This document shows, piece by piece, positions 8,212 through 19,632 of a DNA stretch of 64,000 bases. Source of the stretch: Corallochytrium limacisporum (lineage: Eukaryota; Opisthokonta); the NCBI GenBank assembly GCA_002811645.1, contig PDIP01000049.1:72638-136637 (forward strand), given 5' to 3'. Position 1 is the stretch's first letter. Each line of letters opens with the position of its first letter. The translations under genes and the position numbers were made by a program. The notes beneath the pieces were generated by a model. That model ran no database searches. It had not been told where the DNA came from and worked only from the letters and a program-made list of their open reading frames with translations.

Positions 8212-11142
8212 TCAGTGTCCAAGGTGACCCTGGCTCTGGCGGGCCCTCGCCCGTCGGTCCGTCTCCTTCGCCTGCCACTGGCGCATCGCCTCCATCTCAC
8301 GCCCCACGGCGACGTATGCTTCCTGCGCCTTCCGCAGCTCTTCGGCCACATACGCACGCCGCAATTGCAATCCGCGGCGATCCCGACGTGTCGCGCGGTC
8401 GTTGTCGATGAGGCCGAGGGTGAGGACACGTAGCGACCATGCTACTATTCCACCGCTCGGCACGGATCCGGCCTCGATCTGTGTGAGAGTTAGCAGTTCC
8501 TCTTCACACTTACGCACCGTCGCTTCGTGCTTCGATTTCTTACTGGACAATTGAAGCAGGCGGAGCGGGTACATTATCCACCGGTCCTCCATCATGGACC
8601 GCATGGCCGCGAGGTAAAGTGGGGATTCGGCCTGTAGCATGGCATCACCCTTTCCACTGCTGCCAGTGCGCCCGTAGTTCTCATCGCTATCGATGTCGAC
8701 AAAAGCGGAGGTCGCAATCGAACGCAGTTCCTGTTCTGTCTTCCCCCTAAATACGGTCATGAGAACATCATCGTAGCTGACACGCCCATCCTTGGCGGCG
8801 ACCAATTTGTCCACCACGGCGAGGAAGTCGAGTCGGTTCCACCGTCTGCCTCCGTCTGCATCGCCTGTCGCCGCAGCCGCAGAGCTGTGGCTTTCTGTGC
8901 CGCCGAGGCCGAAGCCACGACGCCTGAGGACGTCGACGCGGTCCTCGACCAAACGGTCAACGCAGGCATCAACCGTAGCGCTTGTTCCAGCATTACTGAG
9001 CAGCCTTCCAAGACCGAAGAGGTCGCTAAGCCGGCCGCCAACTGTGTCTGTGACACGCGTGCGCTCCGAGTCAGTTAGAATTCGTCCGCTGAGGCGCTCG
9101 ATAAGAGCAATGGCCTGCCCCTCAGGCGCATCCTGCATCGTAATTGATCGCGTTTTCTTCATAATGGCTGGTGACGCTACCGTCATGACTGTGGACCGCG
9201 CCATGTCACCTGCATTATTGTCCGTCACAAAGATGACGTGCGCAATGTCTGCTTCGACAAGTTCTACTGCCCAAAGCGCCAGCATGCGCGCATACCAATT
9301 GGCTTCAGTGATGAAAGTGGTATTGAAGCCTTCGATGATGACCACAGGCTTGTCCTTGGCCGCTGTCGTGCTCCAGGGCAGGATGCGACCACGCAGATTT
9401 CGCAGGGCTGCCGTACCCAGACGTACAGATGTCTGGGGCCCGTTCTCAGCTGCGAACTGTTTGTCATTGACGTTCTTGAGCTCTTCGTGCTCGTCAGCGA
9501 CGTTGTCATCGTGCAATGCGTGTGGTTTCTTGCTCTGGTATGCCTGCTCGATATAACGATTCGTTGTAAAGTACGTCTTACCAAAGCCCTGCAATGCGAA
9601 CGTCGTGACCTTCAGACAGTCAGCAGTTTGTGTCTGTGCAGTACTTGCGAAGGAAGCCTTGATTCCCGTCGAAGCCTGTAGAATCTTCTCCACATAACCT
9701 TGAAGAGTGCTCAACCACAATAGCGATGGTCTCATTCCGGTATCCTTTATCAAAGACCGCAGAATGTGAAGATCAAACAGTTGCTCTGCGCGTTGCTGCC
9801 GATCTTTCTCACCACCGAGGCCCTCTGTAGCGGCACCGGAAGTAGCATTCAGGCCGTTTAGCGTAGTCGTTTTGTCCTGCGTCGGGCAGTGAATTAGCAA
9901 GGCCTTTGACCGGTCCCTTACCATCCGATTTGCGGTCGCGCTCTTGCCCGTGCCTCGCGGACCCGACAGGACGAGGATGGCGGCCTTATCGCCGCTGTTT
10001 AGGAGTTCACTGATTTCGTTCAGCGTTTCACGCTGGTAGGGGAGCACTTCGTTGGAAGCTGGACTGTGGGTCCTGTTCTTGTCATCTCCGTCACGATCGC
10101 AAGTCCCGCTCAAGACACTGTCCAGCCCGAGAATGCCAGCCGTGTTGCGCATCAAGTCCCGTGCAGAGCCGAAAAAGTCCGTGGCATGGCTTCCAAACGA
10201 AGCCAAATGGCGCTCTACGAAGAGTACACGGACTGGCTCAAAAATCGTGTACGTTATTACCGCACTGGCCGTCAAGAGAGTTGGCATAATAACGCGACTG
10301 TTTTGCTTGAAGAATGCCTTGATCAAATTCAGGCGAATGATGGGGTCATATGCCATGACCATAATGTGATAACCAGCTGAATTAGCACCCTCCTTGGTCA
10401 CAGCGGGCAGTACGGCGCGATGAAGGCACACAGAGGCGGAGCAGGCCTGGTTCACGTCCGCAAAGTACGCAGTGAACGAAGTTTTTTGCGGCGTAGGCGA
10501 ACCAACGATAGACAGGCCTTTGAGCTTGCCGAAGGAGCGCAGACGCGCGTAGAGCGCATCAACCGTCGGATTCTGAGTATTGCCACCGTGTCCCTCGACC
10601 TCGACTTTCAGTCGTTGACTTCGGAGGATCGGCAGATCAGTGAGATATGGCCGACCTAGGACGTCGTGCACTTCGGCGCGACCATTGAATAGATTCCGCA
10701 CTGAATTGCTCAGTGAACCACGAATGTCAGAGAGACAGGCGTCCACAGTCTCCTTTTCTGCGCGCTCGACCATACGAATGCGCACGAGGATACCACCTTC
10801 CTCCAACCGCGGCAGAATTTTGACGTGATCAACTACTGTTCCAGCCATCCCTTCAGCCTCGGGTCCCATTTTCTGCAGTCGTTTGATAACCTCCTGCATG
10901 ATCTCGCCCCGGTTGCCTTCAAGCTGGGAGATCCGGTTTCTCAATGAGCTGGACCGAAGGAACCACATGACATCCCAGTGCCCATACTTGACCGGACACA
11001 CATTGGCGATCCAAAAGCTTACTTCCTTGGTTTCGCCTGAATCTGTGGTCAACCAGCGGCGCTGGGTACGGCGAAGAGCCTGCAATGCCGGTCTGCTCAC
11101 CATCGATGGGCGCAGAGCCCAAGATCTGATGATCATTCGCAT
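8212..11142 (-). CDS. YME2: Mitochondrial escape protein 2 (RNA12-type AAA protein)
   Basis: Yme2 is a fungal inner-mitochondrial-membrane protein needed to keep mtDNA nucleoids and organelle integrity. The 976-aa product has a basic, Arg-rich presequence ending near RRWLTTDSG, a YME2 N-terminal block with the RRM-like segment (about 190-245, LRSFGKLKGLSIVG), one transmembrane helix (about 283-305, IMPTLLTASAVITYTIF) and a large intermembrane-space NTPase domain with a clear Walker A GPRGTGKSAT near residue 390 and a PVVIIEGF hydrophobic strand that could be Walker B. The tail is charged coiled coil (from about residue 870). Usual length is near 850 aa, so slightly long; the extra is in linkers. 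Start ATG is at 11140-11142, with a second Met at codon 3. Confidence 0.88.
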   Translation of the reverse strand: MRMIIRSWALRPSMVSRPALQALRRTQRRWLTTDSGETKEVSFWIANVCPVKYGHWDVMWFLRSSSLRNRISQLEGNRGEIMQEVIKRLQKMGPEAEGMAGTVVDHVKILPRLEEGGILVRIRMVERAEKETVDACLSDIRGSLSNSVRNLFNGRAEVHDVLGRPYLTDLPILRSQRLKVEVEGHGGNTQNPTVDALYARLRSFGKLKGLSIVGSPTPQKTSFTAYFADVNQACSASVCLHRAVLPAVTKEGANSAGYHIMVMAYDPIIRLNLIKAFFKQNSRVIMPTLLTASAVITYTIFEPVRVLFVERHLASFGSHATDFFGSARDLMRNTAGILGLDSVLSGTCDRDGDDKNRTHSPASNEVLPYQRETLNEISELLNSGDKAAILVLSGPRGTGKSATANRMVRDRSKALLIHCPTQDKTTTLNGLNATSGAATEGLGGEKDRQQRAEQLFDLHILRSLIKDTGMRPSLLWLSTLQGYVEKILQASTGIKASFASTAQTQTADCLKVTTFALQGFGKTYFTTNRYIEQAYQSKKPHALHDDNVADEHEELKNVNDKQFAAENGPQTSVRLGTAALRNLRGRILPWSTTAAKDKPVVIIEGFNTTFITEANWYARMLALWAVELVEADIAHVIFVTDNNAGDMARSTVMTVASPAIMKKTRSITMQDAPEGQAIALIERLSGRILTDSERTRVTDTVGGRLSDLFGLGRLLSNAGTSATVDACVDRLVEDRVDVLRRRGFGLGGTESHSSAAAATGDADGGRRWNRLDFLAVVDKLVAAKDGRVSYDDVLMTVFRGKTEQELRSIATSAFVDIDSDENYGRTGSSGKGDAMLQAESPLYLAAMRSMMEDRWIMYPLRLLQLSSKKSKHEATVRKCEEELLTLTQIEAGSVPSGGIVAWSLRVLTLGLIDNDRATRRDRRGLQLRRAYVAEELRKAQEAYVAVGREMEAMRQWQAKETDRRARARQSQGHLGH

Positions 11143-12318
11143 GGTTTGATAAGTCCACAGCTATCCAATATATGCGGCTACCCGCTGTGGATTTTCATCC
11201 CTAAGAATCTGTCGTATGGGAACACATACACTGCACCTACCATCTCATAGATATCGTACTTACAAGCTATGCTCATATCGTCATACTTGATCTACCTCCA
11301 TCAGGAAACGCACCAGACCGCTAAGAATTCCAAGACAACAAGAATCGCGCCGTTCCAAGATTATGCGGTCTCAATGTTTGCCTTCACCGCCCCGCCCAAG
11401 TCCCGGGGGGGCCCTCTTGGCGCTGCCTCTAACTTTTTTCCGGTGGGTCTGCTGCTGTCGATGGCGCGAAAATGGACTCCCCATCTGAGAGCCCTCCCCG
11501 CATATCGGGGATCACAATCACCGGACCCCATCGTTAAGGCGTGCTGTCAATTTGACCAGAAATCTTTCTTTCTGATGTCGTTCGACTCTTTGTTATCGTC
11601 ACGCCCGAAGTTTTGGGGCAGCCCATTGTTTTACTATTGCAACGGGCGTGCCCTCTCGTGACTTGGAGCCGGAAAGAAAAGGGCAGGACAGCACTACCAA
11701 CCCTCTCACCCTAACTATCCACATTTCCCCATAGTCAATGAACCGGGAGAGAAAAATTCTCTGCGCAACGGGAGTGGGGGGGGGGAGGTAGGACGCAGAA
11801 TTTCCTTGCTTTTGTTCCTTCCGCTGTCAGCTGTCAGGAGCAATTATACTGTTCATAAGGTCCTGTACGGGTACCTCGGCTCCTGAAAAAGGGAGATCCA
11901 TCCATCTATCCTGTATCGCGTAGAGTCGCTGCCACGACACTTCTTTTTAGTGTGGTTTGATACCCACCGTAAACCGGAGATTTGCGACGCGCTGAACGGA
12001 TCGCCATCCTTTGAAGCGTAGTAACACTTCGGTACCCGACCGAGAGAGGGAGGGCATAGAGAGGTGAATGTCAGTTGGCACACCTTCGGAAGGTGATGGA
12101 ACTGATTATCCGCAAGCGCATTCTGCGCACTTCTTCGCCACAGTTGTACGATGCTCCTGTTTCGTTGTGATATACTATTTCAAAGACCGAAAATTGAGTG
12201 GGAGAATCCTTTGCCATTCTCTTGTTTGTGTGCATATGAAGTTAGAATAACAGCCTGCGAAACGTACTGTTGCAGAGACCGTCGTTTGACATCTCCGCGG
12301 AAACTAAAACGGGAACCA
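11143..12318. other. Divergent promoter region, YME2 / tetraspan gene
   Basis: 1.2 kb between two divergently transcribed genes. No supported coding region. Contains CCCG7CCC at 11402-11414, sharing the core CCCGnCCCTC with sites near 13617 and 20766, and an 11-G run near 11774. Confidence 0.55.
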
Positions 12319-13434
12319 ATGGGGATCGTCACTACCTTAACCGTTTCGTTCTTTGCCTTACTTGAAACCTTCGGGAATCTTGTGGTGGTCATTGACTTCC
12401 TCGGGGACAATGCAGCCAGCCGTGTACGGATACTACCATCAGACAGCTGCACGGCACCAAAACTACCTGAGGATCCCACGGAGGAGAGGCCGTACTACGT
12501 CTCGAGCGCATGCTGGGATATCTACGCTGGTAACTACCACTGCGGGACATCTCGAGAATGGGAGTTCGTAAGCGTTTTTGATGACGTTTACGACGGTATC
12601 AGTGATGTAGACGTTCGAGGTCCTCTGGAATGCAAGGAGGGTGGAGGGATTGTCGAGTACGACGCGCCGTGGATGAACCACAAGGTCAAAGACCCTCAGA
12701 AAGCAGAGACTCTTTACGCGAATCGGACTTTCTCATGGCAATTTGCAATTAACAGTGAGGTCCCTGCTAAGGAGTGCAAGTTCATACCAGACTCACCATT
12801 CCATCGCGTTACCAATGCTTCGCAGGACACTGCGCATCGATTAAAGTGCTCACCTTTGTGGGTCACCGTTGGTCTCGTCCTGATGATACCCGCTTTGTTC
12901 CTCGAGGAGGTTATTGGCTGCTTTGCTTTCCGTCGCGAGTATGGGGAGTGGAGCTGCCTAATGCCGTACGCGACCACCTCAATCACTGGGCACATCGCGC
13001 AGCTCGTGACGTGGCTCAAAGGTGGCCGGTGGATCATGATGGACGATCTCCCGGCGCTAAAACAGCATCGTGTTGGCATCACTGGTAAGGCGTTTGTGAA
13101 CCTTTGGACGTCTGCTTCTTCCGGTCTGGCCGTGTTCGTGGTTCTGGACGCCTTCGGAAACACCGCCGGAGCGCTTGCGTTCGCCATCTTCCTGGTCGTT
13201 GTGACTGTTCTAGGTACGTTGAACGCCTTCGTAGAGCTTCTCCGTGTCCTCTGGGCCCTTAAGAGGGGTAGGCTGCTTAGTATTCCAGATTTGCAGTATT
13301 CTGGCGTGTCACAGGACGAAGGATTTGGATCGGAAGGTGACGAGCTCCCAACAACAGATGACGCCGAACGAAACATTCAGCACGAGCGAACTGCGCTATA
13401 CCCCGTCAAGTTTGCTACTCGAGATGACTGATAC
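12319..13434 (+). CDS. Unrecognised four-helix membrane protein
   Basis: I do not recognise this protein. The open frame begins earlier, but the upstream 56 codons look non-coding; ATG at 12319 begins MGIVTTLTVSFFALLETFG, a good first membrane helix. The 371 residues show helix 1 (about 1-28), a loop of about 165 residues with six Cys spaced for three disulfides (SCTAP, SACWD, YHCGT, LECKE, KECKF, LKCSP) and N-glycosylation sequons (NRT, NAS), helix 2 (LWVTVGLVLMIPALFL), then two more helices (NLWTSASSGLAVFVVL and ALAFAIFLVVVTVLG). The tail of about 60 residues is acidic and probably cytosolic. The topology is tetraspan-like, but the tetraspanin CCG motif is absent. Stop TGA at 13429-13431 region follows RDD. 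Confidence 0.6.
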
Positions 13435-13616
13435 AGTCATGCATAGCGTATACATAAAACAACATATCATAGTATCCACCCGTGATCACCTTCATCCTCC
13501 TGCTTCACAAAACATGATTCGTCGCGATCTAACCCTCGCCAAGAACAACACGCCCCACACCGGACAAATTGGATGCCCCTCCCGCCCCACCGGGGCAGAT
13601 CAGCGCGGACTGAGGG

Positions 13617-13630
13617 CCCCCCCCCCGGGC
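13617..13630. repeat. C-run/G-run element (C10GGGC)
   Basis: GAGGG then C10 then GGGC. On the minus strand it reads CCCG10CCCTC, close to the sites at 11402 and 20766. Confidence 0.7.
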
Positions 13631-14075
13631 GGCCCTCCCTGCTGCGCATTCTCGGGACCCAAGACAGCCAGAGTAAAAGGGCATCCCTCATCGCTAACAA
13701 CGACCCCGCCAAAATTCCTACGGAACCCAAAAAAAAAAAGCGGCCGCCACCACCTCTACTCAAACCCGAATCCCCTTCCCCCGGTACCGTCTCAAAGCTC
13801 TCTTGGTGTCCTATTGTTTCCTCCCAGATCAGTCGGGCCTCCCGTTGCTCTTCCCTCTCTCTCCCTCCCCCCCCCACAAAACCCCCCGCGCGGGTCCCCG
13901 CAACGAAATGCCATCCGGCTGTATACGCCACCCACCACCCCCAAGCCCCACTTTTCCCGGGGCGGGGGAAATTTCAATGAGAAAAAAAACAGTAAAGGTA
14001 GGGCCTTATTGCTTTAATTGCTCCCCCCTTCTTCCGTTCGCCCTGCGCGGGCCTTCCCCATCCTGGCCCGAAGGA

Positions 14076-14089
14076 CCCCCGGGGGGGGG
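14076..14089. repeat. CnGn palindrome (C5G9)
   Basis: Five C directly followed by nine G in the GC-rich spacer downstream of the tetraspan gene. Confidence 0.75.
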
Positions 14090-16217
14090 AGCCGTGCGGG
14101 CTGCCCCCCATAGACATCCCCCGTACATTAACTACTGAAACTTCAGCCCGGGGAGCCAGGACTTCCCTGGACTAGACGCCAGTTACGGCAAACCGGGACG
14201 GCAGCAAAAATTTTCTTCACTTTGCCAGATAGTGTCTGAAGTATACCAGGACAGGCAGTTTCCAGCTGGCTTTGACCGTGCGGCCGTGTGTGTGAACCGT
14301 TCCCATAAGACATCATCTCAAGAACGCATCCCTCCCAGCGATCGATGGATGCGTGTGTTTTCAGTATATTCTCCTTGTATATTCACTGGTCACATTCTTT
14401 GCCACCAACACCAACCTGCTGCGTACGAGTAGGCACGCCCACCCCGACGGCGCGGGTTCTTGACGTTGGCGGCGCAGAAGGGTCACAAGCGGTGGCTGCT
14501 TGTACTAGGAATGCGCAACTTTACCTTACCGCCCAGTTTCCGTTGAGTTTGCGCAGGACCGCAAGTCCCACCACCGTGATATCCATTGCTACCACTTGGT
14601 TCCTGGGGCTCAAGGCGCCAGGAAATTCAAACCTTGGCAGCACTATTGTCCTATACTTTTCAAGGCGTGGCTATCTGGAACAGCAAGGGCGAGTAGGAGC
14701 AATCCATTGGTGAAGCGCTGTCGTTCGCCATCGCTGCGGCCTGTTCACTTGAATTCTCAGCCAACCGAGATCGTACCAGACGACATCGCAGAAAGACGGA
14801 ACACCCAAAGAAGTTCATGGTCCACATTCGAACCCACGGCCCGTCCAATAGCCTTACACGCCGCACACGCAAAGGGGCCCAGACCTTAACACACTGATAC
14901 CTTACGTATACACCCACCATACCGTCTTCTATCGACCTTCGGTAGCTAAATCAGCGCGCTGTAAACGGGGGAGTTCTACCTGACGTGTCGCCTATGTAGA
15001 TTCCAATTTTGGAAGGTTTCAGAACTACCCAAACAAAGGAAACCAGGACCGCACAGGCAATCGAAAGCTGAGAAAAATCTTTCCTCAGTGCCAGTATCGA
15101 CGAACTGACAGGTTCTCCAAAGATCGGGGCTGTGGGTGTGCGTTGATGATGTAGTACTGAACGTACTCACGGGGATGAACGGAGGTTGGAGAACCCACAC
15201 AGTTAACTCAGCCGGTTCAAGTCATTATTGTGTTTCTGCTGAAAGCACCACGTTAACTGCATGCTACAGCTACGGCAGCCAATGTACGGCCGTGTACGCG
15301 CCACTATAATACATCGGAGGCCGAGGGCTGGGTGTGTGTTAATAGCTACCCCTCATTATTCCAAACGACAAAATCCGATGACATTGGTTCGTTTCGCACC
15401 CGTGAGATGAATTCAGCACACTGCAATGGAAAAATCGCCGCTGCCCATTCTCAAAATGCCCCTCCACAAGAACAGTTTCTCAGCAGAGGCCCCGTGCCCG
15501 AAGCTCAAGCATCATAAAGGTATCCTCAGTTCGATCGGCATCAGCGCTGTCATCACCCTCGAATTGACCTAGAAACATGCAATAACCACCCCGTTCACTG
15601 GCAAAAGGTTTCGGGCATGCTCAACATTCATAGTTCCCATATGATGTTCGTTATACGTCTCACATGTGCGAAACAGCTGCTCAGAATCGTATTCACCTTT
15701 GCTGGGATTGGTGGCGAAGATGGGAAATACAAATTACACTGCGCTTGTACGGGGCGGGTTTGTGGGTTCGTACACGGACCTGCTACCGGACGAACTTATA
15801 ATTCGGCTTTTAGCCCTGTATCGTGTGCAGTTTCGATAAAGTTGTCACATTTAGCACCCCACAGGCCACTTTTCCTCTCTCTAGCAACTGTGTGGCCCAA
15901 TATTCTCATGGGCATCAGTGTGGCACGGGCATTGGACATGAGCTACATGGTGGCTGTGTCCCTAATCTTATCTTAGCGAGCAAGAGCAAAGGCACGCACA
16001 GACATGACGAATGTCGGGCTGCCCGAAGTGAGGCGAGCAGTAGCTAATGAACCAAAAGTGAAGAATTTTGTGCGCCAGCCAACCACCGTTGCCCTGGGCG
16101 TACAGTGCCAAAAGTCCATTCTCGTGCGGGTTTTTTTTTCTTCAAACTTCAATTACATTTCGCCCGAATCCCAGAATTGAACAATTTTCACCCCGTTGCA
16201 GTTTTCTATTTGTGGCT

Positions 16218-16227
16218 CACACACACA

Positions 16228-16259
<32 letters not shown>

Positions 16260-16291
16260 GAGACACACACTCACAGACACAGACACAGAGC
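16218..16291. repeat. (CA)n-rich microsatellite
   Basis: An AC run of about 42 bases with a GCGCGC interruption, then degenerate GACACA/CACAGA units to about 16291. Confidence 0.9.
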
Positions 16292-16967
16292 ACCCCCGAC
16301 TCCTCCACCTCCCCTCTCGCGGGGGTCTTCCCTTAGGGTCTCTGCCCTAACTGCCGCTTTTTTCCTTTCTCGCTTATCTTTGTTTTTTTTTTTTGTTGCT
16401 TTTCTTCTTTATTTGCTATTTTTCCCCTTCTTTTTATTAGGTCTCTTTAGTCTTATATCAGCGCGCCGCAGCAGAGGAGTGCTGGAGTTGGTACTATGCC
16501 TCGCCTGGCTCCGTCTCGTCGCTAAGTACGGTACCTGCACAAGTTCGGTTCTCAATGGTCCGCCGGCCACCTCTCTCCCTCCCCTTCTCCTCCCGCTGTG
16601 TCTTGTCTCTCTCCCTCTCTCTCCCTCTCTCGCTGCCTTGGTCTCGCCTTGGGCAAAAACTTGGGATCGGCACACACACGCACACACTCTCTCGCGGCCC
16701 GCCCGTCTGTGAGTATGTGTCTGTGTACTCCCGCTCTCCCGCGCGGCCCTCCTTCTCGTGCGCGGCACCCACCCTCTCTGCTCTCCTTTTTTTCTTCCTC
16801 CCATCCTCCTCGTTCCCACTGCCAGTGCCCTGACCATACGGGCCCAACCGCGTTTTACGTTGGGGTAGGCACACTTGCCACTCCTACCGACCTACCCGAT
16901 CGATGTTCTCTTCGGTGTGCCACTGGAACAGCTCCCCCCTCTCGACGGTCTGGTCTCTCTCCCCTTC

Positions 16968-17230
16968 NNNNNNNNNNNNNNNNNNNNNNNNNNNNNNNNN
17001 NNNNNNNNNNNNNNNNNNNNNNNNNNNNNNNNNNNNNNNNNNNNNNNNNNNNNNNNNNNNNNNNNNNNNNNNNNNNNNNNNNNNNNNNNNNNNNNNNNNN
17101 NNNNNNNNNNNNNNNNNNNNNNNNNNNNNNNNNNNNNNNNNNNNNNNNNNNNNNNNNNNNNNNNNNNNNNNNNNNNNNNNNNNNNNNNNNNNNNNNNNNN
17201 NNNNNNNNNNNNNNNNNNNNNNNNNNNNNN
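16968..17230. other. Assembly gap (263 Ns)
   Basis: A run of N bounded by CT/C-rich simple sequence, and followed within 50 bases by a CA/CT microsatellite. The flanks suggest a collapsed or unsequenced simple repeat. The true size may differ from 263. Confidence 0.98.
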
Positions 17231-17617
17231 CCCCCCTCCACCCCCGCCCTCTCTTGCCTCCCCTCACCACAACCACACACACACACACTCTCTCTCCCCT
17301 TCGCACTTCGCTACGTTTTCCTTCACACCGAGTTCTGCTGGGTGCCTGGGGGCTTGGGCATAAGCTCGCGATTTGGGAGTGGTGCACCGGCGGGAGGAAC
17401 GGACGGTTCTGCGATGTACATGTCGTACATATCTGTGGCGTTCACGGGCTGCCTTATCGACTCTGATAGTGGTACTTATGCTGGACATGGAAGTGTTCAG
17501 TTGCTGATCAAACAGGGGACGTGTTTATGTATGGGCGTTTAGGCAGTGAGAATACTTCGCCTGCCACGCACCTCCGACCATCCACTCTTACAGAAAGCAG
17601 AAACAGAACCTACAAAC

Positions 17618-19501
17618 ATGACAATATACCACGGAGAGTCGTCAGACTTCCGTAGAGACTTCAACGCACTTTACGAATATGGAGTAGCTATGCATGACTG
17701 TGGTGCGGGAAACCTCGATCATGTGATCAATAGGTGTGTCATGGCAGTCTCTCCTCCGGACTTCTCTTACGCGGGCTACCATAACTCTGAAAGGCCCGTC
17801 CCGCGCGGAACGCAGGGGCAGACCGGTCGTATGATAAACGTCCTCGAGCACGGTCTCACTAATGACGGTCTGAATGACAATTCTGCTGCGCTGCAGAACC
17901 TGCTCGACAATGTCGTGCAATCAGGAGATACGATCTATTTCCCGGATGGTTACTATGTGCTTGAGACCGCTGTCGTCTTCGAGGCATGGAAACGCAATTT
18001 GTCCTCCGTCCGTTTTCAGGGTAACGACAAGCGACAAAGTGTCATTGTGTCCCGAGTGAAGGAGGACCGGATCGATGGTGCAGCAATCGTAGTGGAAGGC
18101 TGTGAGAAGTTTGGCGGTGGCGTCCTCGCCACAGTGTGCGGTGACCAGTACAACGCGGGCACCCATGCAGTGAATGTTTCAATGTGCCCAAAACAGAAGG
18201 TACCAAAGCCAGGCGATGTAATTTTCGTGCGCTGGAATCTGCGTCGCAGTGGTTTCGCTAAGGTTTTCGGCCGTCCGGCGCTGCCCATCAACCCGGAAGG
18301 CTACGGTACGCAGGAAAACGAGCTCATAAATGCAATTCTCACGGTGGAGCGCGTCGAAGGAGACACCTGGTACTTTAAGGAGCCTATTCCTTTCCGCATG
18401 CTTGGCAATGATGTCCACAAAGAGCTAGAGCCCGTCGAGTTGCGCCGTCTGTCGAAGCCGGTGGCCCAAGAGATTAGCTTTGAGCGGATCGGCTTCACCA
18501 CCGCCTGGCGCGATTACCCTGAACACTTCCATCACCATAAGGACGCCACACACGACTACGGCTGGGGTTGTATCCGCATGAACGGTTGTCGGAACGGATG
18601 GATTCGCGACTGTGGCTTCTGGGACTGTAATATGGGTGTCTACCTTTCCCGATGCTCCCTGATGACATTGATAGACAACGAGATTGGTGGGAAGCTTGGT
18701 CATTTCAGCATCACTATGAACACGTGCAGCTTCATTCTGTCCGCTTTCAACACTTGCACTTCTGATTACTGGCACGGCCTGACTAGCTGCGATGGACGGG
18801 TCACTGGATGTGTCTGGATCGGCAACACCGGGGTAAGCGACCAGCGCACTGACTTCCACACCCGCGCTCTCTGTATGTCCTTGATTGACAACCAGACAGG
18901 AGGTACCCTGTTCGGCAGTGGCGGCAGCAAGAAGGGATACCCGCACCACTGGAGTAGCCTGTGGGTGTGGAACATGAAGCATGTAGCCACTAAGAAGATG
19001 TTTTATGACTTTTGGCCAGACACGTTCAAGTGCCGTCCGCAGTCCATGTTTGCGGAGATTCATGTGGTTGGACTGGATTCCAACCATCCGGTGACTGCAG
19101 ACAATGCAACGTCTTGGAGTGAAGAGTGGGTACATGAGGTTCCTTCGCTGTTTATGGCCCAGCTGCATCGCCGCTTGCATGGTATGAATAGCGGCAGTGC
19201 GCAGTACGTCGCTGGCGCCGTGCCTGCCAAAGCAGCCAATGGCCACAACCTCACCGTACCACCTCAAGTGCCCAAGCGGCCAACCACGAATGGCAACGCC
19301 TCTCCGGAGGTGCCAGCGCGGCCTACCGCTAATGGTAAGGCCTCTCCGGAGGTGCCGCAGCGCCCCGAACGGCCCCCTCAGAGACCTCAACGCAAGGACA
19401 AGTCCAAGGTCAACGTCGAGGAAGGACTGCACGAGGCCAGCCGGTTTGCGAAGATGTCTCTCGGCAGGAGCCGTGGCCTTATCTCCAAGATGGCTAAATA
19501 A
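17618..19501 (+). CDS. Right-handed beta-helix protein, pectate-lyase-3/DUF4955-like
   Basis: A 627-residue protein. The N-terminal part has the pectate-lyase-superfamily entry motif: VLEHGLTNDGLNDNSAALQNLLDNV then GDTIYFPDGYYVLE (about residues 75-130). The middle shows repeated short strands and Cys/Asn/Gly-rich rungs (MNGCRNGWIRDCGFWDCNMGVYLSRC), which suits a parallel beta-helix related to bacterial DUF4955 proteins. No signal peptide is evident from the ATG at 17618 (upstream in-frame start would be GTG at 17546). The last 100 residues differ: Pro-rich repeats (SPEVPARP, SPEVPQRPERPPQRP) followed by a basic amphipathic tail, as in SH3-binding adaptors. Substrate and enzyme activity are unknown. 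Convergent with the Nudix gene, 131 bases apart. Confidence 0.65.
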   Translation: MTIYHGESSDFRRDFNALYEYGVAMHDCGAGNLDHVINRCVMAVSPPDFSYAGYHNSERPVPRGTQGQTGRMINVLEHGLTNDGLNDNSAALQNLLDNVVQSGDTIYFPDGYYVLETAVVFEAWKRNLSSVRFQGNDKRQSVIVSRVKEDRIDGAAIVVEGCEKFGGGVLATVCGDQYNAGTHAVNVSMCPKQKVPKPGDVIFVRWNLRRSGFAKVFGRPALPINPEGYGTQENELINAILTVERVEGDTWYFKEPIPFRMLGNDVHKELEPVELRRLSKPVAQEISFERIGFTTAWRDYPEHFHHHKDATHDYGWGCIRMNGCRNGWIRDCGFWDCNMGVYLSRCSLMTLIDNEIGGKLGHFSITMNTCSFILSAFNTCTSDYWHGLTSCDGRVTGCVWIGNTGVSDQRTDFHTRALCMSLIDNQTGGTLFGSGGSKKGYPHHWSSLWVWNMKHVATKKMFYDFWPDTFKCRPQSMFAEIHVVGLDSNHPVTADNATSWSEEWVHEVPSLFMAQLHRRLHGMNSGSAQYVAGAVPAKAANGHNLTVPPQVPKRPTTNGNASPEVPARPTANGKASPEVPQRPERPPQRPQRKDKSKVNVEEGLHEASRFAKMSLGRSRGLISKMAK

Positions 19502-19632
19502 CACCATTCGTAAGCTGTTTCTAACCATGGTTTTGTTAGGTGCTACGCTGTATTAAAATAACTAAACAACAGAACTCTACACTAAGACTAATGTACATAC
19601 CACAGCGCTTTCCATTCCTCTGCCGCAAACCT

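Larger units (their letters stand above)
13435..17617. other. 4.2 kb gene-poor spacer with assembly gap
   Basis: No gene supported. It holds C10GGGC at 13617-13630, C5G9 at 14076-14089, GC-rich and pyrimidine-rich stretches, an AC microsatellite (16218-16259), CT-rich tracts (16600-16640, 17273-17298) and an N-gap. Long open frames crossing the Ns are meaningless. A spliced or RNA gene hidden at about 14200-16050 cannot be excluded; I found no tRNA cloverleaf. Confidence 0.55.

Noticed and set aside
14820-14840. tRNA T-loop-like GTTCGAA on the minus strand
   Set aside because: The flanking 5-base arms do not pair, and no anticodon or acceptor stem is present. A similar site at 50491 was rejected for the same reason.
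16598-17542. Open frames running across the N-gap
   Set aside because: They exist only because Ns have no stop codons.
18425-19528. 367-codon antisense frame in the beta-helix gene
   Set aside because: No family character; explained by codon bias of the sense gene.
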